A stretch of 53,165 bases of DNA from an uncultured Rubripirellula sp. (GTDB taxonomy: Bacteria > Planctomycetota > Planctomycetia > Pirellulales > Pirellulaceae), in NCBI GenBank assembly GCA_938075415.1, contig CALJHC010000044.1:1-53165 (forward strand). The letters are read 5' to 3'. The notes under the pieces are model-generated. The model was not told the origin of the DNA, searched no databases, and saw nothing but the letters and a program-made list of their open reading frames with translations. Below are positions 16,272 through 25,099 of the stretch, in pieces. How positions within the stretch are numbered: position 1 is the stretch's first letter; every line of letters begins with the position of its first letter. Both the position numbers and the translations under genes were made by a program.

Positions 16272-19200
16272 GGTTTCGTCTCAAATGATTGCGGGGTAGA
16301 AGTTGCTGGTCGTCCGCGAACGTGGGTGAATTGCTTGCTTTGAGTGATCATGATCATTGCGGATTCAATCGATGTTTTGCCATCGCGTAGATCTGATTTT
16401 ATTTCATCGATCAGCGGTTGGTCAGATAACTGAACCGATCGGCCTAAGGCATATCCCAGTAGCTTTCGGCAAAATTGTTCAAGGAACTCTTCGCCCCGAA
16501 CGTCAACCAAATAATGCCTCAGGTCCTCAATCCCGCCAATGATCGTTCCATCCGGCAGTTGAGTTTTGGTGTCATGATTTGATCGGATGCGACCCACGGC
16601 GTCAAAGTTTTCCAGTGCAAAGCCAAAGGGATCGATACGACGATGGCATTTGGAACATTGCGGATTAGAGCTGTGTTGCTCGATCATTTGTCGTTCGGTA
16701 AGGCCGGGGGGCATCTCCTCGGGAAGGACGGGAACGTCTTTGGGGGGCTTGGGTAAGCGTTCGCCCAGCAATGTTTCGCTGACCCAATTGCCGCGAAGGA
16801 TTGGGCTGGTGCGTGAGGCACCGCTCTGTTTGGCTAAAGTGCCGGCAAAGCCAAGCACGCCGCCGCGTCCGACCGACTGGATGTTGGTGATTTGATGCCA
16901 CTCGCTCTCGTTGCCCTGAAGGGGCTCTAGTCCGTAATGTGCGGACAGTCTTGGATTCACGAAGGTGATCTTTGAGTTCAGCAGTTCATAGGGCGATCGG
17001 TCATTCTGAAAAAGGTCTATCCAGAATCTCGTGATCTCCTCTTCCATGTCGCCGCGAAGTGTCTTGAATTCCGGGAATTGTCTTTCGTTCTTTTCCTCGA
17101 TCGTCCCAAGCGATCGGACCCCCAACCATTGACACCCAAATTCGACTGCCAATCGCCTGATTCGCTGATCTTGTAGCATACGTTTGGTTTGTTGGGCGAG
17201 AACTTTTTGATTGCTTAATTCGCCTCGCATTGCAAGATTGGCGAGAATCGTGTCAGGGGACGATGACCAGAGGAAATAGCTCAGTCGGTTGGCAAGTTCC
17301 CAGTCATTGATCTTCTGTGGTTCTGCAGTTCTTGCCGGTGATTCCATGCGGTAAAGGAAATCGGGAGCGACAAACAGTCTCGTGATTAACAGTCGAATGG
17401 CCTCCTCGTGATCCAGCTCTTGTTCACGAAACTGCTCGTAAAGTTTTGCTAATCCTTGCTTTTGTTCTCTTGTCAGTGGGTGTCTCCAGATTTGATCGGC
17501 AAAGCTAATCACAGCGTCAAGTTGTTGAGGTGCGGTTCTTTCTAAAGTTTCTCGAAACTGGTCCACCGCAAGCTGGATGGGTTCACGCATCGGGTCGAAA
17601 GCACTTGGGTCCGCGTCTTGTGTGGCGAACTGCCAGAGTTGATCAAAGGCATCCTGTTGCTGCAAAGCATGGCGGCTGACAAACCAAAGGTCGTTCCATT
17701 GCTGTTCCAGATTTTCCATTTCACTTTGGTCCAGCATTAGCTCAATCAGTTTTTCATCTTCACGGTGCCGAAGGGTAAGGGTGACCACTTCGTCAACAGG
17801 GACAATTTTGCTGTAGCAAACCGCGGCTGGAAACAAATTTTGAAACGATTCAAAGCATTCCCGAATTCGTTGCAAACCTGAACCGTTTGGATGCACCAAG
17901 ATGGGGCGATTTGAAACCATTTTGGGTTGACCAGCCGTCCAAGCCGTGCCGGGGGCATCGGAAGCAGCGACCAATTCACCGGGGATCAAGTGCCGGGAAT
18001 TGCCGGGATCGGAAAAGGTTACGACGATTTGGACACTCCCCTCATTTTGTGCGTTTGGATCAATCGACGCATCAGCCATGAATTTTGCTTTTTTGGCGAT
18101 ACTGGTTGGTACTTCATAGGACACAGTTGATCCCGCGTCCTGGATTATTTCTGGTTCGTTGGCTTGATTCGCTTTGCCAGCCACGGCTAGTCGCAGCCAA
18201 GCCAAAGGGCCAAGTGGATCCATGAGCCATCGGGAAGTGGCCCGATCGGCATCGGTGTCCGGCTGCAAAATGGATTCACTTAATTTTTGCAGGTCATCTG
18301 CTTGGGTCGATCTGTTTCCCTCGAGGTAATTAGCCAGTGTTGAATTTGGATGAATTAGCGATTCTACCGAGGTTTGTTGTGTCGCTTGACAGAAGTGCCA
18401 TACATTCGGATTTCCATACTGATCACTTAATGGATTGCCTTGATTGATTCGATCAACGATTTCTTCAGCGAGGTCCCATTTCCGGTTTTCACCCTGGACT
18501 TCAGTAATCGACATCGAGATTTGAGTGGTGTCGCAAGTGTGATTTCGATCGCGAGACTCGATGGTCATTCGCAACAAATCACCTTTCCGAACATGCAGTT
18601 CTGGACCGTGCTGAAATAGGTTGCTTTGTCCGTTTTCGAATGCACCACCTTCGACTTGCTGAGTGCCATTGCGGTGAATCCAGTCGACATTCCAAGCGAC
18701 ACCATTTCCACAGACTGAATCCATGTCGGCAATTAAACCATTTACCGACACGATTCCATCGATCGGACTTTGCCAGTAGATGATCGCGGCGATTTCCGGA
18801 GTTGGGTGCACTGTGACAGCACGGGCAGGAACTCTGAGTGTGGAGAAGGCCAGTTCCATTTCTGAAGAGTTGGCAAGCAGCGTTGGTAGGTCTTTGCCCC
18901 ACCCACGGATTGCGTCATGGCCACCCACTTGTGACAGCAGATCGGTGCGATGTCCCTGGGGTGCTTGCGTCGATTGTGGCCTACCTGTAATTCGCCACCA
19001 TGACTGAAGAATCTCGGGTACCAGATTCATTCGTTCAGCGACTGCTTCCAGCGAGTTTTCGGCCTGTTCACTATCCGTCAAAATTGCGCTGAGGTAATCG
19101 CTTGTTCTCGACAATTCACTTGAACGAAGCAACTCGATACTTTCGATGGTGTTTTTGAGGTTTGACAGAGCAAGGTCGGGATGCCCCTCAATCTCAAGTC

Positions 19201-20503
19201 TTGCGTGATTCCAACGCACCCTGTCCCCAATGATGCCGTCACCTGCATCGTTGACGATCAGCGACAAGGTGGTTGTATCGGTTTCGCTGGGTTGCAAGGG
19301 AATGGAGATCGCTTGCTTTGTTGCGATCGGCATCACGGGCATTTGCCAAGCTATTGGTCCGTCTCGCTTTCCGATATGTCCGACTTTGCCGAAGTGCCAT
19401 AGGCTGGATTGCCATTGTTGAATCCAGCTGACGATCGATTGCACTTGCTCCTGAGGACTAAGGCCGCTGTTGGGCGCGTTGCTTAATCTCTCTTGGAATT
19501 CTCGAATGAGAGCGGAGGGGGATGGCTCACTTGCCGCGTTTTTCAGCAGCCCAAGGTACTTCTCACTAAGGCGGCGAGGCGAATCAGAAAACGCCTTGGT
19601 TTTTTGATTGTTTTCACCAACCGTTGCTGAGAGCAATTCTTGAATGTATCGATGCAAAGGAATGACCGCTGCATCGACCGAAGAAACTTGCACACCGGGC
19701 AGGTTTTGATGGTTCAGGTTTCCGGGAACGGCATACAAGGCGTAGATGGACCGAATTGTTTCGATCTTTTCCTGTGTCCAGTCAGCGCGTGAGGTGCTTG
19801 GTGAGAATTCAATTCGATCGGGTAAGATCATTGCATGCGAGGCGATTTCTTTGGCAGCTTCAAGATATTTGGTGAGTAGGCCCGGCGACATGACCAAAGC
19901 CGACCCGACGTTGGTGAAGCCCTCACCGGCGGCTCCATCGACTGGGAATTCTTTCGTTGGGTCGATCGTTTTGATGCCCGTCAGGTCCCGAACCGTATAG
20001 GTGTATTCGCGGTTTGAGAGACGGCGAAGAACGACAGGGCCCGGATCACCAGCGTTCTCCAAAGCAAATTGACGCAGGATTGAATCGATCGATTTAATGA
20101 TCCCCTCCTTCTCCTGCGAATTGAGTTCGGGTTCCCCTTGCGGGGGCATCTCACCGTTATTAATTTGCCAACGGATTTGCTGCAGCAGATTTGTGTGACT
20201 TCGAAAGTTCTGGAAAATCTCCGCTTGGTTCAGATCCAGCTCGCCTTGTCGATCATCAGCATTGTGGCACCCAATGCAATGCTTAGTGAGGACCATGCGG
20301 ATGGTCCCGGCAGCTTCGTTCGCCGGGGCTCGCTGCTGCAGGAGAAAAAACGCCAACAGTTGGATGCCGAGAAAGGCAAGGATTGCACTGGGGAACTTCA
20401 ATTGGCGTTTTGTTGGTTCACTCTGCACGGGATGACACTCTTGCGTAGTTGAATGACAATCTAGGGGACAACAGCTGTTAAAGTCCTTTGGCGAATCAGG
20501 CAA
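16268..20503 (-). CDS. Giant PSD/DUF1592-family haem-binding protein (DUF1587-1595-1592-1588-1585)
   Basis: A 1411-residue exported protein of the planctomycete cytochrome c-like family. A signal anchor (about 36-55) is followed by a haem site CIGCH (76-80, PSCyt1), then a DUF1587-like block (RRLSNREYTYTVRDLTG). A long central region holds probable carbohydrate-binding beta modules. DUF1595/1592 follow, including NRLSYFLWSSSPD. The C-terminus has a second haem-type motif CSKCH (1283-1287, DUF1588) and DUF1585 (PDGTIIGG, GYALGRSVQLSD). The role is thought to be redox coupled to carbohydrate degradation but is unproven. The start drawn is TTG 20503; GTG 20428 would give a tidier signal peptide and is equally likely. 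It is coupled to DUF1552. Confidence 0.9.
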   Translation of the reverse strand: MPDSPKDFNSCCPLDCHSTTQECHPVQSEPTKRQLKFPSAILAFLGIQLLAFFLLQQRAPANEAAGTIRMVLTKHCIGCHNADDRQGELDLNQAEIFQNFRSHTNLLQQIRWQINNGEMPPQGEPELNSQEKEGIIKSIDSILRQFALENAGDPGPVVLRRLSNREYTYTVRDLTGIKTIDPTKEFPVDGAAGEGFTNVGSALVMSPGLLTKYLEAAKEIASHAMILPDRIEFSPSTSRADWTQEKIETIRSIYALYAVPGNLNHQNLPGVQVSSVDAAVIPLHRYIQELLSATVGENNQKTKAFSDSPRRLSEKYLGLLKNAASEPSPSALIREFQERLSNAPNSGLSPQEQVQSIVSWIQQWQSSLWHFGKVGHIGKRDGPIAWQMPVMPIATKQAISIPLQPSETDTTTLSLIVNDAGDGIIGDRVRWNHARLEIEGHPDLALSNLKNTIESIELLRSSELSRTSDYLSAILTDSEQAENSLEAVAERMNLVPEILQSWWRITGRPQSTQAPQGHRTDLLSQVGGHDAIRGWGKDLPTLLANSSEMELAFSTLRVPARAVTVHPTPEIAAIIYWQSPIDGIVSVNGLIADMDSVCGNGVAWNVDWIHRNGTQQVEGGAFENGQSNLFQHGPELHVRKGDLLRMTIESRDRNHTCDTTQISMSITEVQGENRKWDLAEEIVDRINQGNPLSDQYGNPNVWHFCQATQQTSVESLIHPNSTLANYLEGNRSTQADDLQKLSESILQPDTDADRATSRWLMDPLGPLAWLRLAVAGKANQANEPEIIQDAGSTVSYEVPTSIAKKAKFMADASIDPNAQNEGSVQIVVTFSDPGNSRHLIPGELVAASDAPGTAWTAGQPKMVSNRPILVHPNGSGLQRIRECFESFQNLFPAAVCYSKIVPVDEVVTLTLRHREDEKLIELMLDQSEMENLEQQWNDLWFVSRHALQQQDAFDQLWQFATQDADPSAFDPMREPIQLAVDQFRETLERTAPQQLDAVISFADQIWRHPLTREQKQGLAKLYEQFREQELDHEEAIRLLITRLFVAPDFLYRMESPARTAEPQKINDWELANRLSYFLWSSSPDTILANLAMRGELSNQKVLAQQTKRMLQDQRIRRLAVEFGCQWLGVRSLGTIEEKNERQFPEFKTLRGDMEEEITRFWIDLFQNDRSPYELLNSKITFVNPRLSAHYGLEPLQGNESEWHQITNIQSVGRGGVLGFAGTLAKQSGASRTSPILRGNWVSETLLGERLPKPPKDVPVLPEEMPPGLTERQMIEQHSSNPQCSKCHRRIDPFGFALENFDAVGRIRSNHDTKTQLPDGTIIGGIEDLRHYLVDVRGEEFLEQFCRKLLGYALGRSVQLSDQPLIDEIKSDLRDGKTSIESAMIMITQSKQFTHVRGRPATSTPQSFETKP

Positions 20504-21017
20504 ATCGCCGATGAAGTTAGCGCAGTTTCGGTCGTGAGAGATGATCCGTCAAACTCGGTATGCCCAAGGTGCGACTTCCTGCATCATGACGCGATTGAGT
20601 CTGCATCGAACGTCACTCTTGATGGTGTGGCGCTGACAAAAAACAATCAAAATAACCGATGCTTCGCGGCAAGTGGGGCACGGCCAGATTGACAGGCTGT
20701 CGGTCAGCCATGGCTTGACGGGGTAGTCCATCGAACCAATGGATCGTGCCGGTATTGTAACGCATCCGGTTCTGCTTCATGAAACGTAGTGAACAGTTAA
20801 GGAAAGTGCTTAGGTTCAGTACTTCCTGAGAGATTTTATGGCCGGTAATCCATGATCAGGTCTTTTGCTGATTGGGACGCTTGCTGATCAGGTCGCTCGA
20901 TTCTGCGGTGAGGTTGATCGTCATTCTTGTTTTGCGGTGGGATTTGAGACGGCGCGAAGGGCTAGCCGATTGCCCAAATCACTGTCTTCTGGAATCACTG
21001 TCTTCTGGAATCACTGG
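20504..21017. other. Intergenic region upstream of the PSD gene
   Basis: It should contain the promoter of the PSD-DUF1552 operon, on the minus strand. No gene is supported. A 16-bp tandem repeat lies at its right edge, directly at the end of the beta-helix gene. Confidence 0.4.
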
Positions 21018-21018
21018 C
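20978..21018. repeat. 16-bp tandem repeat, about 2.6 copies
   Basis: The unit aatcactgtcttctgg is at 20978-20993 and 20994-21009, with a partial third copy (aatcactgg). It abuts the stop codon of the beta-helix gene. It is the fourth short tandem repeat found just downstream of, or between, genes in this window. Confidence 0.8.
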
Positions 21019-22241
21019 TACCGCGGATGCCTAGCTCCGGGTTGATCTCGAGAGGTGCGTTGAAGCTGCAAGTTTACGGACGACTCTTGTATGAAGCTTG
21101 GAGTCACACCGTAAATGCCATGATTTTCCGTGACGGGAAGATCGGTTGGTTTGCTTCGACTGGGCTGATCTTTGCAGTGCCAGTGATTGCGTTCCAGTTG
21201 CAACGTCTCCGGTAGTGTTCCAGGGCCAACATTAAAGTGTGTTCGAATTTGATTCGAGTTGAAAACAATCAAATTGTCGCAAATAAGAATGTTGCGACAT
21301 TGAATCATTTCAGCGTCATTGGATTCTTGAAGCATTCGGAAAACCCAACGAGTCGGTCGGTAGATGGTGTTGTGTTCGAATCTGGCGCCATCAACACCCA
21401 CGAACGCTGCTGCGGCAGAAGATCCGATGATGGTGCAATCACGCACGTTGATTCTTCTGGCTTCGTATTTTGCATTCGGAGGACGAAAGAAGGATCGACC
21501 TGTGCTACCTCCGGCGTTGATTGATCGACTGCCGGCATTGACGAATTTGCAAGCCTCAATGGTAATGTCTGACGAGCCACCTTTCGTTTGAACACCATTG
21601 GCGGCTAGGTCACTTTTGAATTCAAAAACGCATCGTTCGATGGTTCCCGATTTACATCCCACCATATCAATTGCTGACCCTGATGAGCCCCAGTTGAGAA
21701 CCGTACATTGGGAGACATGAAACTCAGAGATCCCTGATAGTTTGATGCCATCTTTATTGCCATCAGGGCCTACGTTGGAGACTCGGAGTCGTTTCAGATG
21801 GATCGCATGTGCCATCGGATTGCTGTTCCCACCATCGTCGATGTTAATTCCATTACCAGTGGCTCCAACAAAATGAAGATCCGAAATCTCGATGAAGCTG
21901 CAATTTGAAAGTTGAAGTCCTGTGCTGCCGCCTTTGATGACAGGTGGATGCGCCTCGTCCGCCCCTTTTATTCGAATGGGTGCTTCAGCGGTGCCCGAGA
22001 TATTTTGCAGTGACAATCCACCTCGATAGAATCCCGGCTGGATGATGACCGTTGATCCGGGTCGGACCTGAAGCAACGCTGCGTTTAGTTCCGCTTGGTT
22101 GGATGCAGTGGTCTTTGATTCTTGAGGGTAAAAAGATAGCGACGGCGATTTAGGAAGGATGAACACCAAGCCGGCGGCTAACAGGAACAGCAACGGAGTC
22201 GGTAAGTAGGTGGGGGGCTGTTGCTGGCGGCGTCTGATCAA
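21018..22241 (-). CDS. Exported right-handed beta-helix protein
   Basis: A 407-residue protein with an N-terminal signal anchor (about 14-32, PLLFLLAAGLVFILP). It then has repeated short strands typical of right-handed parallel beta-helices (pectate-lyase / PL6 / DUF1565 type). Examples are IIQPGFYRGGLSLQN, GIKLSGISEFHVSQC, DMVGCKSGTIERC and ITIEACKFVNAG. The opening motif (AELNAALLQVRPGSTVII) is the usual N-cap of such proteins. I see no convincing catalytic Lys/Arg pair, so it may bind or degrade polysaccharide. The start is TTG 22241, with AGG at about -11; no better start occurs before the signal anchor. It is probably monocistronic. Confidence 0.75.
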   Translation of the reverse strand: MIRRRQQQPPTYLPTPLLFLLAAGLVFILPKSPSLSFYPQESKTTASNQAELNAALLQVRPGSTVIIQPGFYRGGLSLQNISGTAEAPIRIKGADEAHPPVIKGGSTGLQLSNCSFIEISDLHFVGATGNGINIDDGGNSNPMAHAIHLKRLRVSNVGPDGNKDGIKLSGISEFHVSQCTVLNWGSSGSAIDMVGCKSGTIERCVFEFKSDLAANGVQTKGGSSDITIEACKFVNAGSRSINAGGSTGRSFFRPPNAKYEARRINVRDCTIIGSSAAAAFVGVDGARFEHNTIYRPTRWVFRMLQESNDAEMIQCRNILICDNLIVFNSNQIRTHFNVGPGTLPETLQLERNHWHCKDQPSRSKPTDLPVTENHGIYGVTPSFIQESSVNLQLQRTSRDQPGARHPR

Positions 22242-22878
22242 CTTGTGGACCTAATGGGAATGAGGATGGCTGCTTGGAATGCGTCAACTTATCAATTCAT
22301 GGCACGCCGCACCGCAAGTCTCCCGACAAATGTTCGCACTTACCTGCTCTTTCCTTGGTCACGAAGAAAGCCATCAGGGAACCGCGAGTCAGGCTTTGGG
22401 GATGTTAGCTTGGATGGTTTAGGTGGAATTTGCGCTTTGAATCTTGGTGTTTGATACCCAAGTGCCTTGGCTTGAGTCCTTCTGCGTCGTCAGTTTCCAC
22501 TGCTTCAATCACGCGGTGTCGAACTATCTTTGGCTGGCGACCGATTTTTTTGATGGGGGCAATTTCGATCGGTCATTCGTGAAAGTTGCAGACCGAGTCA
22601 TCGGGAAAACGAACCGATGGGCGGCGATCGAAGAGCATGCCAACCGATCGTGGAAGTGATGGATACTGAGACAAAGGATCCTTAAACAGCGAATTTTGCG
22701 GGGTGATTTCCTACGTCTTGTCCGTTGCAGTGAGTGCGTCAGAATCAGTTTTACTTCCGATTTCAGGTGGGTTGCTAGGTTCCTACCCTGTTGCTGATGC
22801 CCTGCGGTGTTACTTTTACGCTGATTCTGCGGAGCCGCCTTCTTGTCTGATCGTTGAGTTAAGGGAATTTTTGCGAAG
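22242..22878. other. Intergenic region upstream of the lipid-modification operon
   Basis: This 637-base divergent gap should hold the promoter of the operon that begins at 22879. I see no gene. I searched for a recognisable extracytoplasmic-sigma-type promoter and could not identify one with confidence. Small frames at 22221-22454 and 22444-22659 lack features. Confidence 0.4.
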
Positions 22879-24168
22879 ATGCGAATAGCGGTTATCGGCT
22901 CCGGAATCAGCGGAAACATCGCAGCTCGACTTTTGGCGAGCGAGCACCAAATCGATATGTTCGAGTCCAACGGGTACATCGGAGGTCACGCCAAGACGGT
23001 TCAAGTCAAAGCTTACGGACAGGTTGTTTCCGCGGACGTTGCCTTCATGGTGCTAAACCGCCAAACCTATCCAAACTTTTGCGAATTGCTCGAGTTGCTG
23101 GGTGTGGAGATTCAGGACAGCGACATGAGTCTGAGTGTTCGCTGCAAGCAATCTGGATTGGAGTATCAAGGGAGTTCCCTTAACGGTGTCTTTTCCCAGC
23201 GACGCAATTTGCTGGATTGGCGTTTTCATCAGATGCTCCTGCACATTCTGCGTTTTAATCGAGAGGCCAGGGCATTTTGTGAGCAGGGTGACGATCGGAA
23301 ATTGCTCGGAGATTTTCTTGACGAGCTTGGACTTGGGGCGATGTTTCGCGAGAAATACCTGTTGCCCATGTCGGCTGCGATTTGGTCAGCGGATCCGGAA
23401 TGCTTGGAAAAATTTCCCGCCAAATTCATCCTTGGTTTTTTCAAAAACCACGGTCTGTTGCAGTTACGAAACCGACCCCAATGGTTGACGCTCAAGGATC
23501 GATCTAAAAACTACGTGAGTGAACTGATGCGTCCCATCAGTCATCGAATCCAAGTCAATTCGAGGGTTCAGGAAGTAAAGCGACTGGGAACGGGCGTTGA
23601 GGTCACAGTCGCGGGTGAAAAGCCTAAATTGTATGATCACGTCGTTTTAGCTTGTCATGCTGACACCGCTCTTGCAGCATTAAGTGACGCTACTGAAGCT
23701 GAGCGTGAATTATTAAGCTGCTTTCCCTACCAGGAGAACCACGCGGTATTGCATACTGATATATCCTGTTTACCTCGGCGACCAGCAGCTTGGGCTAGCT
23801 GGAATTACCATCTTCCCGAGGACGGTACAGATTGCGTCAGTGTGACCTACGATTTGAATCGTCTTCAGAGCCTGCGTTTGCCTGGCCCACTCTGCCTGAC
23901 ACTGAACCCATCGGATAAGATAGCCGCCGAGAAAGTGATCGCGGAGTACCGTTTTAGCCACCCAGCTTTTACGATGGATTCGATTGACGCTCAGCGGCAA
24001 TTCGCTTCAGTGAGTGGAGTTCATGGTGTAAGTTTTTGTGGGGCGTACTGGGGTTACGGATTCCACGAAGATGGTTTGAAAAGTGCATTGGCGGTTGGGC
24101 GGCAGTTTGGCTTGGAGTTCGATGATCTCTTTCGCCCGGTCGCGATGGAGAACAGCCCCGACTGCTGA
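22879..24168 (+). CDS. FAD-dependent amine-oxidase-like oxidoreductase (COG2907 type)
   Basis: A 429-residue flavoprotein. The N-terminus is a textbook FAD/NAD(P) Rossmann motif (IAVIGSGISGNIAARLL, glycines at 7, 9 and 12), closed by Glu at the end of the second strand (MFESN) and followed by GGHAKTV. The C-terminus has the family's FCGAYWGYGFHEDG substrate/FAD block. This family is regularly encoded next to DUF1365 and cyclopropane-fatty-acid-synthase-like genes. It probably oxidises or desaturates a fatty acyl chain of a membrane phospholipid. First gene of a six-gene operon; the next start lies 118 bases on. ATG 22879 directly begins the Rossmann strand, so the start is secure. Confidence 0.88.
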   Translation: MRIAVIGSGISGNIAARLLASEHQIDMFESNGYIGGHAKTVQVKAYGQVVSADVAFMVLNRQTYPNFCELLELLGVEIQDSDMSLSVRCKQSGLEYQGSSLNGVFSQRRNLLDWRFHQMLLHILRFNREARAFCEQGDDRKLLGDFLDELGLGAMFREKYLLPMSAAIWSADPECLEKFPAKFILGFFKNHGLLQLRNRPQWLTLKDRSKNYVSELMRPISHRIQVNSRVQEVKRLGTGVEVTVAGEKPKLYDHVVLACHADTALAALSDATEAERELLSCFPYQENHAVLHTDISCLPRRPAAWASWNYHLPEDGTDCVSVTYDLNRLQSLRLPGPLCLTLNPSDKIAAEKVIAEYRFSHPAFTMDSIDAQRQFASVSGVHGVSFCGAYWGYGFHEDGLKSALAVGRQFGLEFDDLFRPVAMENSPDC

Positions 24169-24286
24169 TGAGGATGGAGCAGGACAAGGGAAACCGGTCC
24201 AAGATCAGCCCCTAATCATTGCTCACGGGGACACCAGGGCGTCGATAAATCCGTTTAGCAACAAGATCCCGGTCAAGGAGAACAAT

Positions 24287-25099
24287 ATGGAGAGCTGTCT
24301 TTACCGGGGACATGTGCGCCATCGCCGTGGGGAACCTGAGCATCAATTTCGATATTCCACCGCTTGGGGCTACTTGGATTTGTCCGAGATTGGTAATGTT
24401 TTCGAATCTTGCCGTCTCCTTAGTCATCGCCGATTTGCCCCGCTTAGCTTTCGCCGCGAGGATCATTTTGGAACTCGCGATGAAACAGTGGAGTGTTGCG
24501 TGCGGAAACACCTCGAGGAGGAAACCGGGCAAACCTTCGATGGGCCGATTCGACTGCTAACGCAGTTTCGCCAATTCGGAATGTATTTCAGCCCTCTGAA
24601 CGTCTTTTACTGTTTTGACCAACAAGATAACCTCAGGGCAATGATTGCTGAGGTCACCAATACACCGTGGAATGAAAAGCACACCTATGTCCTTTGGGAT
24701 GGTAATCGAGTTGAGGGAAGTCAACATCGATACGCGCACCCAAAGGGTTTTCATGTTTCACCGTTTATGGGAATGGAATCGGAGTACCAATGGCGATTGA
24801 CACCTCCGAATGACTCCCTTGATTTATCCATCGGTTCGGTTCGTGATGGAAAACGTTTATTTCATGCCGACTTGAATCTCCATCGTGTACCAATGAGTGA
24901 TGGACAACTGCTGCGGAGCTTTCTCCGCTATCCAGTTGCGGCAATGCAAATACTAGGGGCCATTTATGGCCAAGCCTTTCGACTCTGGATGAAGAAATGT
25001 CAGTTTTATCCTCACCCCCAAATTCAGCCCAAGCCGAGTCTGGACTCAACCTTGAGCCCCCGCACTTTTCAAACCTCGGACTCGCCGGGGCGTCGCTGA
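24287..25099 (+). CDS. DUF1365 family protein
   Basis: A 270-residue protein of DUF1365 (COG3496). ATG 24287 is preceded by AAGGAG at ideal spacing, so the long N-terminal extension of the open frame (from 24083) is not used. Family features are CLYRGHVRHRR at the start, HQFRYSTAWGYLDL, LLTQFRQFGMYFSPLNVFYC and KGFHVSPFMGM. The activity of the family is not established, but it is consistently linked to FAD-dependent COG2907 proteins and CFA-type methyltransferases, implying a step in fatty-acyl modification. The last 103 bases overlap the start of the next gene in another frame, an unusually long overlap. Confidence 0.88.
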   Translation: MESCLYRGHVRHRRGEPEHQFRYSTAWGYLDLSEIGNVFESCRLLSHRRFAPLSFRREDHFGTRDETVECCVRKHLEEETGQTFDGPIRLLTQFRQFGMYFSPLNVFYCFDQQDNLRAMIAEVTNTPWNEKHTYVLWDGNRVEGSQHRYAHPKGFHVSPFMGMESEYQWRLTPPNDSLDLSIGSVRDGKRLFHADLNLHRVPMSDGQLLRSFLRYPVAAMQILGAIYGQAFRLWMKKCQFYPHPQIQPKPSLDSTLSPRTFQTSDSPGRR

